Shown here one piece after another: positions 25,466 through 33,076 of a stretch of DNA of 64,000 nucleotides. Source of the stretch: CAXBNV01 sp963977185 (lineage in GTDB: Bacteria > Pseudomonadota > Gammaproteobacteria > JAGOUU01); assembly GCA_963977185.1 (NCBI GenBank), contig CAXBNV010000005.1:1-64000 (forward strand). The letters are read 5' to 3'. Within the stretch, counting starts at the first letter, position 1. Each line of letters opens with the position of its first letter. Under the pieces are notes generated by a model. It did not search any database, was not told the origin of the DNA, and saw only the letters and a list, made by a program, of their open reading frames with translations. The position numbers were made by a program, and so were the translations under genes.

Positions 25466-25873
25466 TTAAGCTACAAAACAAATTATCTCGCCGCCCTGCT
25501 TATGAGCTCTTGCGGATTTATCAGTCATTACTCCCTTTGGAGTAGATAAGATCGCTATACCCAAACCATTTAATACTCTTGGGATATCCTTATAACCTGT
25601 ATAGACTCTTAATCCTGGTTTACTGACTCTTTTCAAGCTCTCAATAACAGGTTTCCCGTTGTAATACTTTAATACTACATCTAAGGTTTTTTTACTAATA
25701 TTAGAACCTGATGGTAAATTTTCTTCAAAACTAGCAATATAGCCAGTTTCCTTCAATACTTCTAATATCTTACTTTTTTGCTTAGAATATGGAATTTTTA
25801 CATTGACAATTTTTGCCCTTTGCGCATTTCTTATTCTTGTAAGCAAATCAGATACCGGATCTTGCATACTCAT
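25466..25873 (-). CDS. rpsH: 30S ribosomal protein S8
   Basis: S8 is a primary 16S rRNA binder and, in E. coli, the repressor of the spc operon. The N-terminal MSMQDPVSDLLTRIRNAQRA and C-terminal GIAILSTPKGVMTDKSARAH with GGEIICFVA are diagnostic, 135 residues. Met1 and Met3 are both possible starts. The spc promoter upstream of rplN would drive it. Confidence 0.98.
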   Translation of the reverse strand: MSMQDPVSDLLTRIRNAQRAKIVNVKIPYSKQKSKILEVLKETGYIASFEENLPSGSNISKKTLDVVLKYYNGKPVIESLKRVSKPGLRVYTGYKDIPRVLNGLGIAILSTPKGVMTDKSARAHKQGGEIICFVA

Positions 25874-25915
25874 AACTTATAAATCTCTCTACTTTATCTT
25901 CTTTAAAATAAAATC

Positions 25916-26218
25916 TTACCAGCTAGATGTTTCTAAACCTGGAATAGATCCTTTACCAAACTCTTCTCTTAGTTTTTTATTACAAAGACCGAATTTCTCT
26001 AAAACTCCTCTTGGTCTACCTGTGATATTGCATCTACTTCTTTTTCTGCAAGGCAAAGAGTTTCTTGGTAATTGTTGCAATTTCTGCACAGCATCCCATT
26101 TCTCTTTCTCATCTATAGAAGTTCGTATTATTTCTTTTAACTTGCTTCTCGTTTCAGCATACTTTGCAACCAACTTTTCTCGCTTTATCTCTCTTTCAAT
26201 AACAGATTTTCTTGCCAT
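25916..26218 (-). CDS. rpsN: 30S ribosomal protein S14 (long form)
   Basis: S14 is a late 30S assembly protein close to S3 and S10. This is the long, roughly 100-residue form without the complete four-cysteine zinc site. Evidence is the C-terminal half RCNITGRPRGVLEKFGLCNK and GSIPGLETSSW. Three cysteines persist in the region of the lost zinc ribbon. It lies between rplE and rpsH. Confidence 0.97.
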   Translation of the reverse strand: MARKSVIEREIKREKLVAKYAETRSKLKEIIRTSIDEKEKWDAVQKLQQLPRNSLPCRKRSRCNITGRPRGVLEKFGLCNKKLREEFGKGSIPGLETSSW

Positions 26219-26234
26219 ATAAAAACCCTAAACC

Positions 26235-26777
26235 TTATTTAACAATTAACGGGAACTTAAATGCTAAAAGCAGCTCTTTTGCATCTAAATTATTTTTCGC
26301 ACTAGTAGTAATAGTAATATCCATACCTCTAATCATGTCAACTTTATCGTAATCTATTTCAGGAAAAACTATTTGCTCTTTAATTCCTAAACTATAATTA
26401 CCATTACCATCAAATGACTTGGCAGAAAAACCTCTAAAATCTCTAATTCTAGGAATAGTTATATTTATAAGTTTATCTAAAAACTCATACATCTTCTTAT
26501 TTCTCAAAGTAACCTTACAACCTATAGGCCAATTCTCTCTAATCTTAAATCCAGCAATAGACTTTTTAGTTAAAGTTATAAGAGGCTTTTGACCTGCAAT
26601 TAAGTTCATATCTTTTTCAGCATGCTGCAATACTTTTTTATCTTTGGCCGCAGCACCAACACCCATATTCAAAGTAATCTTTGTTATCTTAGGAACTTCC
26701 ATTACTGACTTACAGTTCAAACTTTTCATCAAGCTTGGAACAATTTCCTTCTTATATAACTCTTGCAATCTAGACAT
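26235..26777 (-). CDS. rplE: 50S ribosomal protein L5
   Basis: L5 binds 5S rRNA and touches the P-site tRNA. Diagnostic pieces are ITKITLNMGVGAAAKDKK, GQKPLITLTKKSIAGFKIRE, the strongly conserved IRDFRGFSAKSFDGNGNYS and QIVFPEIDYDKVD. I choose the ATG at 26777 (180 residues, MSRLQELYKKE), which aligns with E. coli L5; the upstream TTG at 26786 is less likely. It follows rplX closely. Confidence 0.97.
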   Translation of the reverse strand: MSRLQELYKKEIVPSLMKSLNCKSVMEVPKITKITLNMGVGAAAKDKKVLQHAEKDMNLIAGQKPLITLTKKSIAGFKIRENWPIGCKVTLRNKKMYEFLDKLINITIPRIRDFRGFSAKSFDGNGNYSLGIKEQIVFPEIDYDKVDMIRGMDITITTSAKNNLDAKELLLAFKFPLIVK

Positions 26778-26790
26778 CTTTAACAACCTT

Positions 26791-27135
26791 TTAACTCAGT
26801 TCTTTTTCAACAATTTCACCAGTTGAAGCATATACTCTAACTTTTTTTCCATCTTCAACTTTAATTTTAACCTTATCTTTTTTGCTGGTCGTTTTGTTAT
26901 ATATAGCAACATTAGAAATATCAATAGGCTTTTCTTTTTCAACTCTGCCGCCTTTAACGCCTTTATTTGGATTAGGCTTTTCATGCTTGATAATTTTATT
27001 AACGCCCATCACAATTACTTTAGGGTCTGTTTTTTTAATGGAACTACCATTAATAACACTTTGAACTATTCCAGTCTTTCCTTTATCTTTACCAGCTAAT
27101 ACTATAACAAAGTCTTTCTTTTGTATTTTTCTCAT
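26791..27135 (-). CDS. rplX: 50S ribosomal protein L24
   Basis: L24 is an early assembly initiator that binds the 5' end of 23S rRNA. The KOW motif is clear (KKDFVIVLAGKDKGKTGIVQ), followed by VMGVNKIIKHEKPNPN and PIDISNVAIYN. The 114 residues are slightly long (104 in E. coli). It lies between rplN and rplE. Confidence 0.97.
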   Translation of the reverse strand: MRKIQKKDFVIVLAGKDKGKTGIVQSVINGSSIKKTDPKVIVMGVNKIIKHEKPNPNKGVKGGRVEKEKPIDISNVAIYNKTTSKKDKVKIKVEDGKKVRVYASTGEIVEKELS

Positions 27136-27150
27136 AATTACACCACTTCT

Positions 27151-27519
27151 TTATATTACTTCTGGAGCCAATGAAATAATCTTCATAAACTTCTCGCTTC
27201 TTAGTTCTCTAGTAACAGGACCAAAGATTCGAGTTCCAACTGGCTGCTCCTGATTATTAAGTAACACAACAGCATTACTATCAAACCTAATCATTGAACC
27301 ATCACTACGCTTAACTCCTTTAGCTGTTCTAACAACAACAGCCTTCAGGACATCGCCTTGCTTAACTTTAGATCTAGGAATAGCCTCTTTTACTGATATC
27401 TTAATAATATCGCCAATTCCAGCATAACGCCTCTTAGAACCGCCTAATACCTTAATACACTCAACTACTCTTGCGCCACTATTATCAGCAACGGTCATTT
27501 CTGTCTGCATTTGTATCAT
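27151..27519 (-). CDS. rplN: 50S ribosomal protein L14
   Basis: L14 lies at the subunit interface and is one of the most conserved ribosomal proteins. TVADNSGARVVECIKVLGGS, GVKRSDGSMIRFDSNAVVLL, and GTRIFGPVTRELRSEKFMKI are diagnostic. The ATG at 27519 (122 residues, MIQMQTEM) fits the family and has GAGGTG upstream; a GTG at 27531 inside that site is rejected. It is the first gene of the spc operon. Confidence 0.98.
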   Translation of the reverse strand: MIQMQTEMTVADNSGARVVECIKVLGGSKRRYAGIGDIIKISVKEAIPRSKVKQGDVLKAVVVRTAKGVKRSDGSMIRFDSNAVVLLNNQEQPVGTRIFGPVTRELRSEKFMKIISLAPEVI

Positions 27520-27543
27520 AGTAGATAACACCTCAAAACTTTA

Positions 27544-27568
27544 AAATTGCTGCAAAAGTCAGCAATTT
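27544..27568 (-). promoter_or_regulatory. hairpin in the spc-operon leader
   Basis: A 9-bp stem (AAATTGCTG / CAGCAATTT) with a seven-base loop lies shortly before the rplN ribosome site. No U-run follows, so it is unlikely to be a terminator. It may be a translational control or mRNA stability element. Confidence 0.35.
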
Positions 27569-27636
27569 AAAAAATCATATTAATAAATATGAATATTTAA
27601 AACTCAAAAAAAATGAGAACAATATAATAATTAGTA

Positions 27637-27664
27637 ATTATAAATAAATAAATAATTATATCAA
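27637..27664 (-). promoter_or_regulatory. putative spc-operon promoter
   Basis: TTGATA (27664-27659), a 16-base spacer and TATAAT (27642-27637) lie in the 147-base gap between rpsQ and rplN. E. coli also has a promoter in this gap, which supports the assignment. Confidence 0.6.
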
Positions 27665-27678
27665 TTAAAATTTACTAA

Positions 27679-27942
27679 TTAACTTAATACTTTCTCAACA
27701 ATCCAACATTTTGTTTTTGAAATTGGCTTAACAAACTTAATTAAGACTAAATTGCCTTCTTCTAATTTATTATCCTCATCATGAACATAATATCTTGTAG
27801 ATTTTTTAACGTACTTCTTATACTTATTGTGTTTTTTCAAATAAGACTTTTCTACAACTGCTGTTTTATCAGCTTTTTTTCTTATTACTACACCAGAAAC
27901 TAACTTAGCGCTTTTTTCATTCGCAATCTCAGCTACAGACAC
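27679..27942 (-). CDS. rpsQ: 30S ribosomal protein S17
   Basis: S17 is a primary 16S rRNA binder. The pattern LVSGVVIRKKADKTAVVEKS, YKKYVKKSTRYYVHDEDN and FVKPISKTKCWIVEKV is that of the family. The start is a GTG at 27942 with GGGGAG eight bases upstream; 87 residues is normal. It ends the S10 operon, and the spc promoter follows. Confidence 0.97.
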   Translation of the reverse strand: MSVAEIANEKSAKLVSGVVIRKKADKTAVVEKSYLKKHNKYKKYVKKSTRYYVHDEDNKLEEGNLVLIKFVKPISKTKCWIVEKVLS

Positions 27943-27990
27943 GATACATTCTCCCCAAATTTACCAGTCAAATCTTTAATTATAAAAAGA

Positions 27991-28191
27991 CTAAACTGCA
28001 TCATTATATGATTTTTCTTTAACAATCGTTAAAATTCTAGCAATATTTTTTTTAATATCCTTGAATTTATGATCTTGATTAAATTCAGCTGAAACCTTCT
28101 GCCATCTTAAATTAAAAGCATCCATTTTTAGCTCTTTTAATGTCTCTTTCAACTCTTTTAAAGTTTTTTCTCTCAAGTCTTTTGCATACAT
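27991..28191 (-). CDS. rpmC: 50S ribosomal protein L29
   Basis: L29 lies at the tunnel exit near L23. The helical hairpin AKDLREKTLKELKETLKELK, FNLRWQKVSAEFNQ and the C-terminal DIKKNIARILTIVKEK fit the family. The ATG at 28191 gives 66 residues (63 in E. coli); the frame extends to a TTG at 28215, which would add eight unconserved residues. Confidence 0.96.
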   Translation of the reverse strand: MYAKDLREKTLKELKETLKELKMDAFNLRWQKVSAEFNQDHKFKDIKKNIARILTIVKEKSYNDAV

Positions 28192-28222
28192 AGCTTTTAA
28201 ACTACCTCGTAACAATTTTATT

Positions 28223-28639
28223 TTACATTACCGTTCTATCTTCGAACATAGTCTTAACAGGTAATTTTGAAGCTGCTAACTCAAAGGCTCGTTTTGCTAC
28301 ATCTCTTGGAACACCTTCCATCTCATACAAAACATGACCTGGCTTTGCTTCAAAAGCCCAATACTCTACATTACCCTTACCTTTACCTTGTCTAACTTCA
28401 ATTGGTTTTTTTGTAATAGGCTTATTAGGAAAAGCTCTAATCCAAACTTTACCACCTCTTTTAATAAACCTTGTCATCGTTCTTCTAGCTGCTTCAATTT
28501 GTCTAGCAGTAACTCTACCTCTAGATATAGCCTTTAGGCCATACTCACCAAAGCAAACTGTATTACCTGAAGTTGCAACCCCTTTATTACGCCCCTTTTG
28601 GAGTTTTCGATATTTTGTCTTATTTGGTTGTCTCAACAT
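28223..28639 (-). CDS. rplP: 50S ribosomal protein L16
   Basis: L16 helps to position the A-site tRNA. It starts MLRQPNKTKYRKLQKGRNKG and has GEYGLKAISRGRVTARQIEA, KGGKVWIRAFPNKPITKKP and the C-terminal PVKTMFEDRTVM. The 138 residues are normal. It lies between rpsC and rpmC. Confidence 0.98.
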   Translation of the reverse strand: MLRQPNKTKYRKLQKGRNKGVATSGNTVCFGEYGLKAISRGRVTARQIEAARRTMTRFIKRGGKVWIRAFPNKPITKKPIEVRQGKGKGNVEYWAFEAKPGHVLYEMEGVPRDVAKRAFELAASKLPVKTMFEDRTVM

Positions 28640-28699
28640 AATTATTAAACCTTTTCAATCTTACTGAACATAATAAGCAAAAGCCTCTCTCAAAACTAT

Positions 28700-29383
28700 T
28701 TACTTCTTATTACTTTCCTGCTCATTCTTAGAAGCTATTTTATTGCTTTTACCTTTGATTACTTCGCCTTTAAAGATCCAAATCTTAACGCCTATAATAC
28801 CATAAGTAGTATTAGCTTCAGCAACACCATAATCAATATCAGCCCTAAAAGTATGCAAAGGAACTCTTCCTTCACGATACCATTCCGACCTAGCAATCTC
28901 AGCACCACCTAATCTACCAGCAACGCAAACCTTAATACCTTTAGCGCCCATACGCATAGCCGTGCTAACAGCTCTTTTCATGGCTCTTCTAAACATCACA
29001 CGTTTCTCTAATTGCTGAGCTATAGTTTCAGCTACTAATTGAGCATGTAATTCTGGCTTCTTAATTTCTTGTATACTTACATGGGTAGGAACACCTGATA
29101 GCTGAGACAAACCACGTCTTAACTTATCAATATCCTCACCTTTTTTCCCAATTATAATCCCTGGTCGAGAAGCTTTAATTATAACGCCAACTTTATCTGT
29201 TTGACGTTCAATTAATATATCACCAACTCCAGCGCTATATAATTCTTTTTTGATCCATTTTCTTATCAAATAATCATTGTAAACATACTGGCTAAAAACT
29301 TTTTTTCTTTTTTCAAACCATTTTGACTTAGCTTCTTTAATTATTCCAAGTCTTATTGCATTTGGATTAACCTTTTGACCCAT
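28700..29383 (-). CDS. rpsC: 30S ribosomal protein S3
   Basis: S3 forms part of the mRNA entry tunnel and helicase. The N-terminal MGQKVNPNAIRLGI, the KH motif (PGIIIGKKGEDIDKLRR) and C-domain GAEIARSEWYREGRVPLHTF are diagnostic. The 227 residues are normal. Its ATG overlaps the rplV stop as TAATG, so translation is probably coupled. Confidence 0.98.
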   Translation of the reverse strand: MGQKVNPNAIRLGIIKEAKSKWFEKRKKVFSQYVYNDYLIRKWIKKELYSAGVGDILIERQTDKVGVIIKASRPGIIIGKKGEDIDKLRRGLSQLSGVPTHVSIQEIKKPELHAQLVAETIAQQLEKRVMFRRAMKRAVSTAMRMGAKGIKVCVAGRLGGAEIARSEWYREGRVPLHTFRADIDYGVAEANTTYGIIGVKIWIFKGEVIKGKSNKIASKNEQESNKK

Positions 29384-29733
29384 TATAATTCTCTCTTATT
29401 AATGTCTTCTTTCAAAATCAAAGTCACGTGACTAGTTTTCTTCTCAATTCTATTTGCTCGCCCTTTAGCTCTAGGCATTAACCTTTTAAAAACAGGCCCT
29501 TGATCCACAAAAATTTTAGAAACTCTCAGTGCATCTAGATCCATATTAAAATTATTTTCAGCGTTAGCTATAGCTGAAATTAATAACTTCTCTAACATAC
29601 GAGCAGCTTTTTTTTGTGTATGTTTTAAATTATTCATAGCATTTAAAACACCTACCCCGCGAATTTCGTTTGCAACCAACCGCAATTTTTGTGCAGATAT
29701 TCTTGCATACTTTAACTTAGCAACAGCTTCCAT
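29383..29733 (-). CDS. rplV: 50S ribosomal protein L22
   Basis: L22 reaches into the peptide exit tunnel with its beta-hairpin loop, the macrolide-related region. Recognisable are KLKYARISAQKLRLVANEIR, AARMLEKLLISAIANAENN and the loop PRAKGRANRIEKKTSHVTLI. The 116 residues are slightly longer than E. coli (110). A 116-base gap separates it from rpsS upstream. Confidence 0.98.
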   Translation of the reverse strand: MEAVAKLKYARISAQKLRLVANEIRGVGVLNAMNNLKHTQKKAARMLEKLLISAIANAENNFNMDLDALRVSKIFVDQGPVFKRLMPRAKGRANRIEKKTSHVTLILKEDINKREL

Positions 29734-29849
29734 AAAAACCTCAATAACATCAAACCTATTAAAAAATATTAAGCTATTCTAATACAATTTAATCAAAATA
29801 GATAATATTAAACAAAATTAAAAGAAAAACTTATCAAAATAATGACTTA

Positions 29850-30134
29850 TTATTTAGTTTTTCTATCTCCTGAGTGCTCTTTAAAAGTCCTGGTTTGCGC
29901 AAACTCACCCAATTTATGTCCAACCATATTCTCAGAAACTAGTAACGGAATAAACTGCCTTCCATTATGCACAGCTATAGTTAAACCCACCATGTCAGGA
30001 ATAACCATACTTGCTCTAGACCAAGTCTTAATTGGCTTAACTTTAACTTTTTTTGCTATATCTTGTGCAGCTTTTTTAATTTTACTTAATAACTTAACAC
30101 AAATAAAAGGACCTTTTTTAATTGACCTAGGCAC
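29850..30134 (-). CDS. rpsS: 30S ribosomal protein S19
   Basis: S19 binds with S13 in the 30S head. PRSIKKGPFICVKLLSKI, TWSRASMVIPDMVGLTIAVH and GHKLGEFAQTRTFKEH are diagnostic, 94 residues. The start codon is GTG at 30134 with GAGGGG about ten bases upstream. It lies between rplB and rplV. Confidence 0.98.
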   Translation of the reverse strand: MPRSIKKGPFICVKLLSKIKKAAQDIAKKVKVKPIKTWSRASMVIPDMVGLTIAVHNGRQFIPLLVSENMVGHKLGEFAQTRTFKEHSGDRKTK

Positions 30135-30178
30135 TTTTTATGAACCCCTCTATCTTTTAATTATATTCAAACTTAACT

Positions 30179-31003
30179 CTATTTTTTACGCCTAGATAAT
30201 ATATTTTTATCTGTGCGCTTATTATTTCTGGTTTTCTTACCCTTAGTAGCTATACCCCAAGGAGTAACAGGATGTCTACCACCAGATGTTCTTCCTTCAC
30301 CACCACCATGCGGATGATCTACAGGATTCATAGCAACACCTCGAACAGTTGGCCTTATACCTTTCCAACGTGCCTTACCAGCCTTACCTAACTTTTTCAA
30401 GTTATTTTCTTTATTACTTAGTTCACCAATAGTCGCTCTACATGCTGCATTAATAACCCTTACTTCTTTAGAAGGCATTCTTAATTTAGCCACATCATTC
30501 TCTACAGCAACCAACTGAGCAGAAGTACCAGCTGAGCGAACTAATTGTCCGCCTTTGCCTGGCCTCATTTCAACACAATGAACCATTTGACCAACAGGTA
30601 TATTTTGTAATGGCATAGAGTTACCTACTTTTGCCTCTACTTTATTACCTGAAAGAATTTTATCACCTGCTTTAAGCCCTTTAGGAGCTAAAATATATCT
30701 TCTCTCACCATCAGAATAAACCAATAAAGCGATATGAGCAGTCCTATTTGGATCATACTCAATCCTTTCTACTTTTGCATCAACATCATCTTTATTTCTT
30801 CTAAAGTCGATTAACCTATATTTTTGCTTATGGCCGCCACCTTTATGTCTTACAGTAATTCGACCTTGATTGTTTCTTCCACCGTTTTTACTTTTCTTAA
30901 CAGTTAAAGATTTACAAGGCTTGCCTTTATGTAAATGTGGATGAACAACATCAACAGAACCTCTAATTCCAGCTGATGTAGGTTTTCTAGAAATTGTTGG
31001 CAT
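30179..31003 (-). CDS. rplB: 50S ribosomal protein L2
   Basis: L2 is essential for peptidyl-transferase centre assembly. The sequence contains GGGHKQKYRLIDFRRNKDDV, AKVERIEYDPNRTAHIALL, RGVAMNPVDHPHGGGEGRTS and GGRHPVTPWG, including the conserved histidine loop near the active centre. The 274 residues are the normal length. It lies between rplW and rpsS in the S10 operon. Confidence 0.99.
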   Translation of the reverse strand: MPTISRKPTSAGIRGSVDVVHPHLHKGKPCKSLTVKKSKNGGRNNQGRITVRHKGGGHKQKYRLIDFRRNKDDVDAKVERIEYDPNRTAHIALLVYSDGERRYILAPKGLKAGDKILSGNKVEAKVGNSMPLQNIPVGQMVHCVEMRPGKGGQLVRSAGTSAQLVAVENDVAKLRMPSKEVRVINAACRATIGELSNKENNLKKLGKAGKARWKGIRPTVRGVAMNPVDHPHGGGEGRTSGGRHPVTPWGIATKGKKTRNNKRTDKNILSRRKK

Positions 31004-31009
31004 TTATAA

Positions 31010-31324
31010 CTACCTCGTCATATTATACTTTGAATAATCTATTTCGCAACCAGTGGCTAAGCGAACATAGGCTTTCTTCCAATCTTTTTGCTTACCAGTT
31101 CTATTTTTAAAGCTTTTAACTTTTCCTTTTGAATTCACAATACCAACTTTAACAACCTTAACATTAAAAATATTCTCAACAGATTTTTTAATTTGGTTCT
31201 TATCTGATTTATTTTGAACTCTAAAAACATGCACAGCCCCAGTATCATCTGAAAGTGACTTTTCTGTTAAAATAGGAGAAACTAAAACATCATAATCATC
31301 ATATTTTATTGCACTGTTTTTCAT
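31010..31324 (-). CDS. rplW: 50S ribosomal protein L23
   Basis: L23 is the tunnel-exit docking site for trigger factor and SRP. VLVSPILTEKSL, VENIFNVKVVKVGIVNSKGK and the basic loop FKNRTGKQKDWKKAYVRL identify it. The 104 residues match the family. Its ATG overlaps the rplD stop by four bases, implying coupling. Confidence 0.97.
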   Translation of the reverse strand: MKNSAIKYDDYDVLVSPILTEKSLSDDTGAVHVFRVQNKSDKNQIKKSVENIFNVKVVKVGIVNSKGKVKSFKNRTGKQKDWKKAYVRLATGCEIDYSKYNMTR

Positions 31325-31950
31325 AAATACTTCTCTTCCAATTTTGGTAATAAGGATTTATACATAATAACCTTGTCAGAATAAACTAAACTAACTGGAT
31401 CTAAATCTTCAACATCAACCACCCATTTATTAGGCAAGTTACGCGTCGAAAGATATAAATTCACATCAAGACTATCAGTAACAATCAAAATTTTATCTCT
31501 TGCGCTAATATCAGCACCTGATAATAATTGATCCATTATTTTAGTTTTTGGCTCAGACACATCAATACTATCTACAAAAACAATTCTATTCTGCCTGTAC
31601 ATTTCAGATAAAATCGAACGCAATCCAATTTTATACATTTTCTTGTTTATTTTGGCATTATAGTCTTTAGGCGTCGCAGCAAAAGTTTGACCACCACTTC
31701 TCCAGATAGGACTTCTAATAGTACCAGCCCTTGCTCTACCAGTACCTTTTTGTTTCCACGGCTTTGCTCCACCACCACGAACCATAGCTCTAGTTTTTTG
31801 AGCTTTAGTACCTGACCTAGAATTATTTAAATATGTAACAACAACTTGATGAACTAAAGACTCATTATACTTGCAATCAAACAATGCATCATTAAGCTCT
31901 AGTTTTTCTTTTACTTGTTTTAAACTCGAATCTAAAACTTCAGCTAACAC
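31321..31950 (-). CDS. rplD: 50S ribosomal protein L4
   Basis: L4 lines the exit tunnel and in E. coli is the autogenous repressor of the S10 operon. The tunnel loop KPWKQKGTGRARAGTIRSPI with WRSGGQTFAATPKDY is intact. The 209 residues are normal. The start is a GTG at 31950 with GAGGTG five bases upstream. Confidence 0.98.
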   Translation of the reverse strand: MLAEVLDSSLKQVKEKLELNDALFDCKYNESLVHQVVVTYLNNSRSGTKAQKTRAMVRGGGAKPWKQKGTGRARAGTIRSPIWRSGGQTFAATPKDYNAKINKKMYKIGLRSILSEMYRQNRIVFVDSIDVSEPKTKIMDQLLSGADISARDKILIVTDSLDVNLYLSTRNLPNKWVVDVEDLDPVSLVYSDKVIMYKSLLPKLEEKYL

Positions 31951-31952
31951 AA

Positions 31953-32597
31953 TTACACCTCTTTATTTTTTACAGTAGGCTTAACAACAACTATGGAACC
32001 AATACAACCAGGAACAGCGCCCTTAATCAATAAATACTTTTTATCTTTATTGATCTGTATAACTTCTAGGTTCTGTATAGTTTGCTTTTCATTACCAAGA
32101 TGACCAGCCATCTTCTTTCCTTTAAATACTTTACCTGGGCTCTGATTTTGACCAATGGAACCAGGAGCTCTATGTGATAATGAATTACCATGAGATGCAT
32201 CCTGAGTTCTAAAGTTCCACCTTTTAATTACACCAGCAAAACCCTTTCCTTTAGATGTCCCTTGAACATCAACTTTTTGCCCTTCAGATAAAATATTTAA
32301 ATCTAATTTATCTCCAAGCTTATAACTTTCTAACTCTTTACCAGATACGTTAAATTCATGCAAAAGCTTGCCTGGAATTACGTTTCCTTTCAAGTAATGC
32401 CCTTTTAAAGGATTAGTTACTTTCTTTGCTTTCTTTTCCCCAGTCGTAACCTGAATTGCATCATACCCTTCTTTTTTAGAAGTCTTAATTTGAACTATGC
32501 TATTATCATCAATAGTAACAACTGTCACTGGAATAAATATATTGTCTTTTGAAACTCGGGTCATGCCCGCTTTAGTTCCAATTAATCCAATAGCCAT
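31953..32597 (-). CDS. rplC: 50S ribosomal protein L3
   Basis: L3 reaches toward the peptidyl-transferase centre. The central GTSKGKGFAGVIKRWNFR and HRAPGSIGQNQSPGKVFKGK with KMAGHLGN are diagnostic. They include the glutamine that PrmB methylates in E. coli L3 (GQNQ). The 214 residues are normal. It is second in the S10 operon. Confidence 0.98.
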   Translation of the reverse strand: MAIGLIGTKAGMTRVSKDNIFIPVTVVTIDDNSIVQIKTSKKEGYDAIQVTTGEKKAKKVTNPLKGHYLKGNVIPGKLLHEFNVSGKELESYKLGDKLDLNILSEGQKVDVQGTSKGKGFAGVIKRWNFRTQDASHGNSLSHRAPGSIGQNQSPGKVFKGKKMAGHLGNEKQTIQNLEVIQINKDKKYLLIKGAVPGCIGSIVVVKPTVKNKEV

Positions 32598-32637
32598 TTT
32601 TACCTCACAAATTCATAAAATACTTTTTAATTAATTA

Positions 32638-32979
32638 TTATGCTGCTTCGTCTTTTCCTAATTCCAACTCAACATCAACACCAGCAGGAAGATCTAATTT
32701 CATAAGAGCATCTATAGTCTTATCATTATGATCAACTATATCTATAAGCCTCTTATGGGTTTTTAATTGATACTGATCTCTTGCATCTTTATTAACGTGA
32801 GGAGAAGTTAATATTGTATATTTCTCGATTTTAGTTGGCAAAGGAATAGGGCCATTAACTCTAGCTCCAGTCTTTTTTGCTGTGTTAACAATGTCTGCAG
32901 CAGAACTATCAATAGCCTTATGATCAAATGCTTTTAAATTTATTCGTATTTTTTGCTTTTTCAACTTTTCTTTTTTCAT
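32638..32979 (-). CDS. rpsJ: 30S ribosomal protein S10
   Basis: S10 is a 30S head protein and, as NusE, a partner of NusB in antitermination. KIRINLKAFDHKAIDSSAAD, GARVNGPIPLPTKIEKYTIL and RDQYQLKTHKRLIDIVD are diagnostic. I use the ATG at 32979, giving 113 residues against 103 in E. coli; the extra residues are lysine-rich and N-terminal. A TTG at 32991 is less likely. It follows fusA directly, without an intervening tuf. Confidence 0.97.
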   Translation of the reverse strand: MKKEKLKKQKIRINLKAFDHKAIDSSAADIVNTAKKTGARVNGPIPLPTKIEKYTILTSPHVNKDARDQYQLKTHKRLIDIVDHNDKTIDALMKLDLPAGVDVELELGKDEAA

Positions 32980-33076
32980 ACTTATACTCAATCTTTAATA
33001 TGTGCTAAATAATATATTGCTAAATAAAGATACTTAAAACTTTACCATACAATAGTATACTAAATTTAAAAAAAAT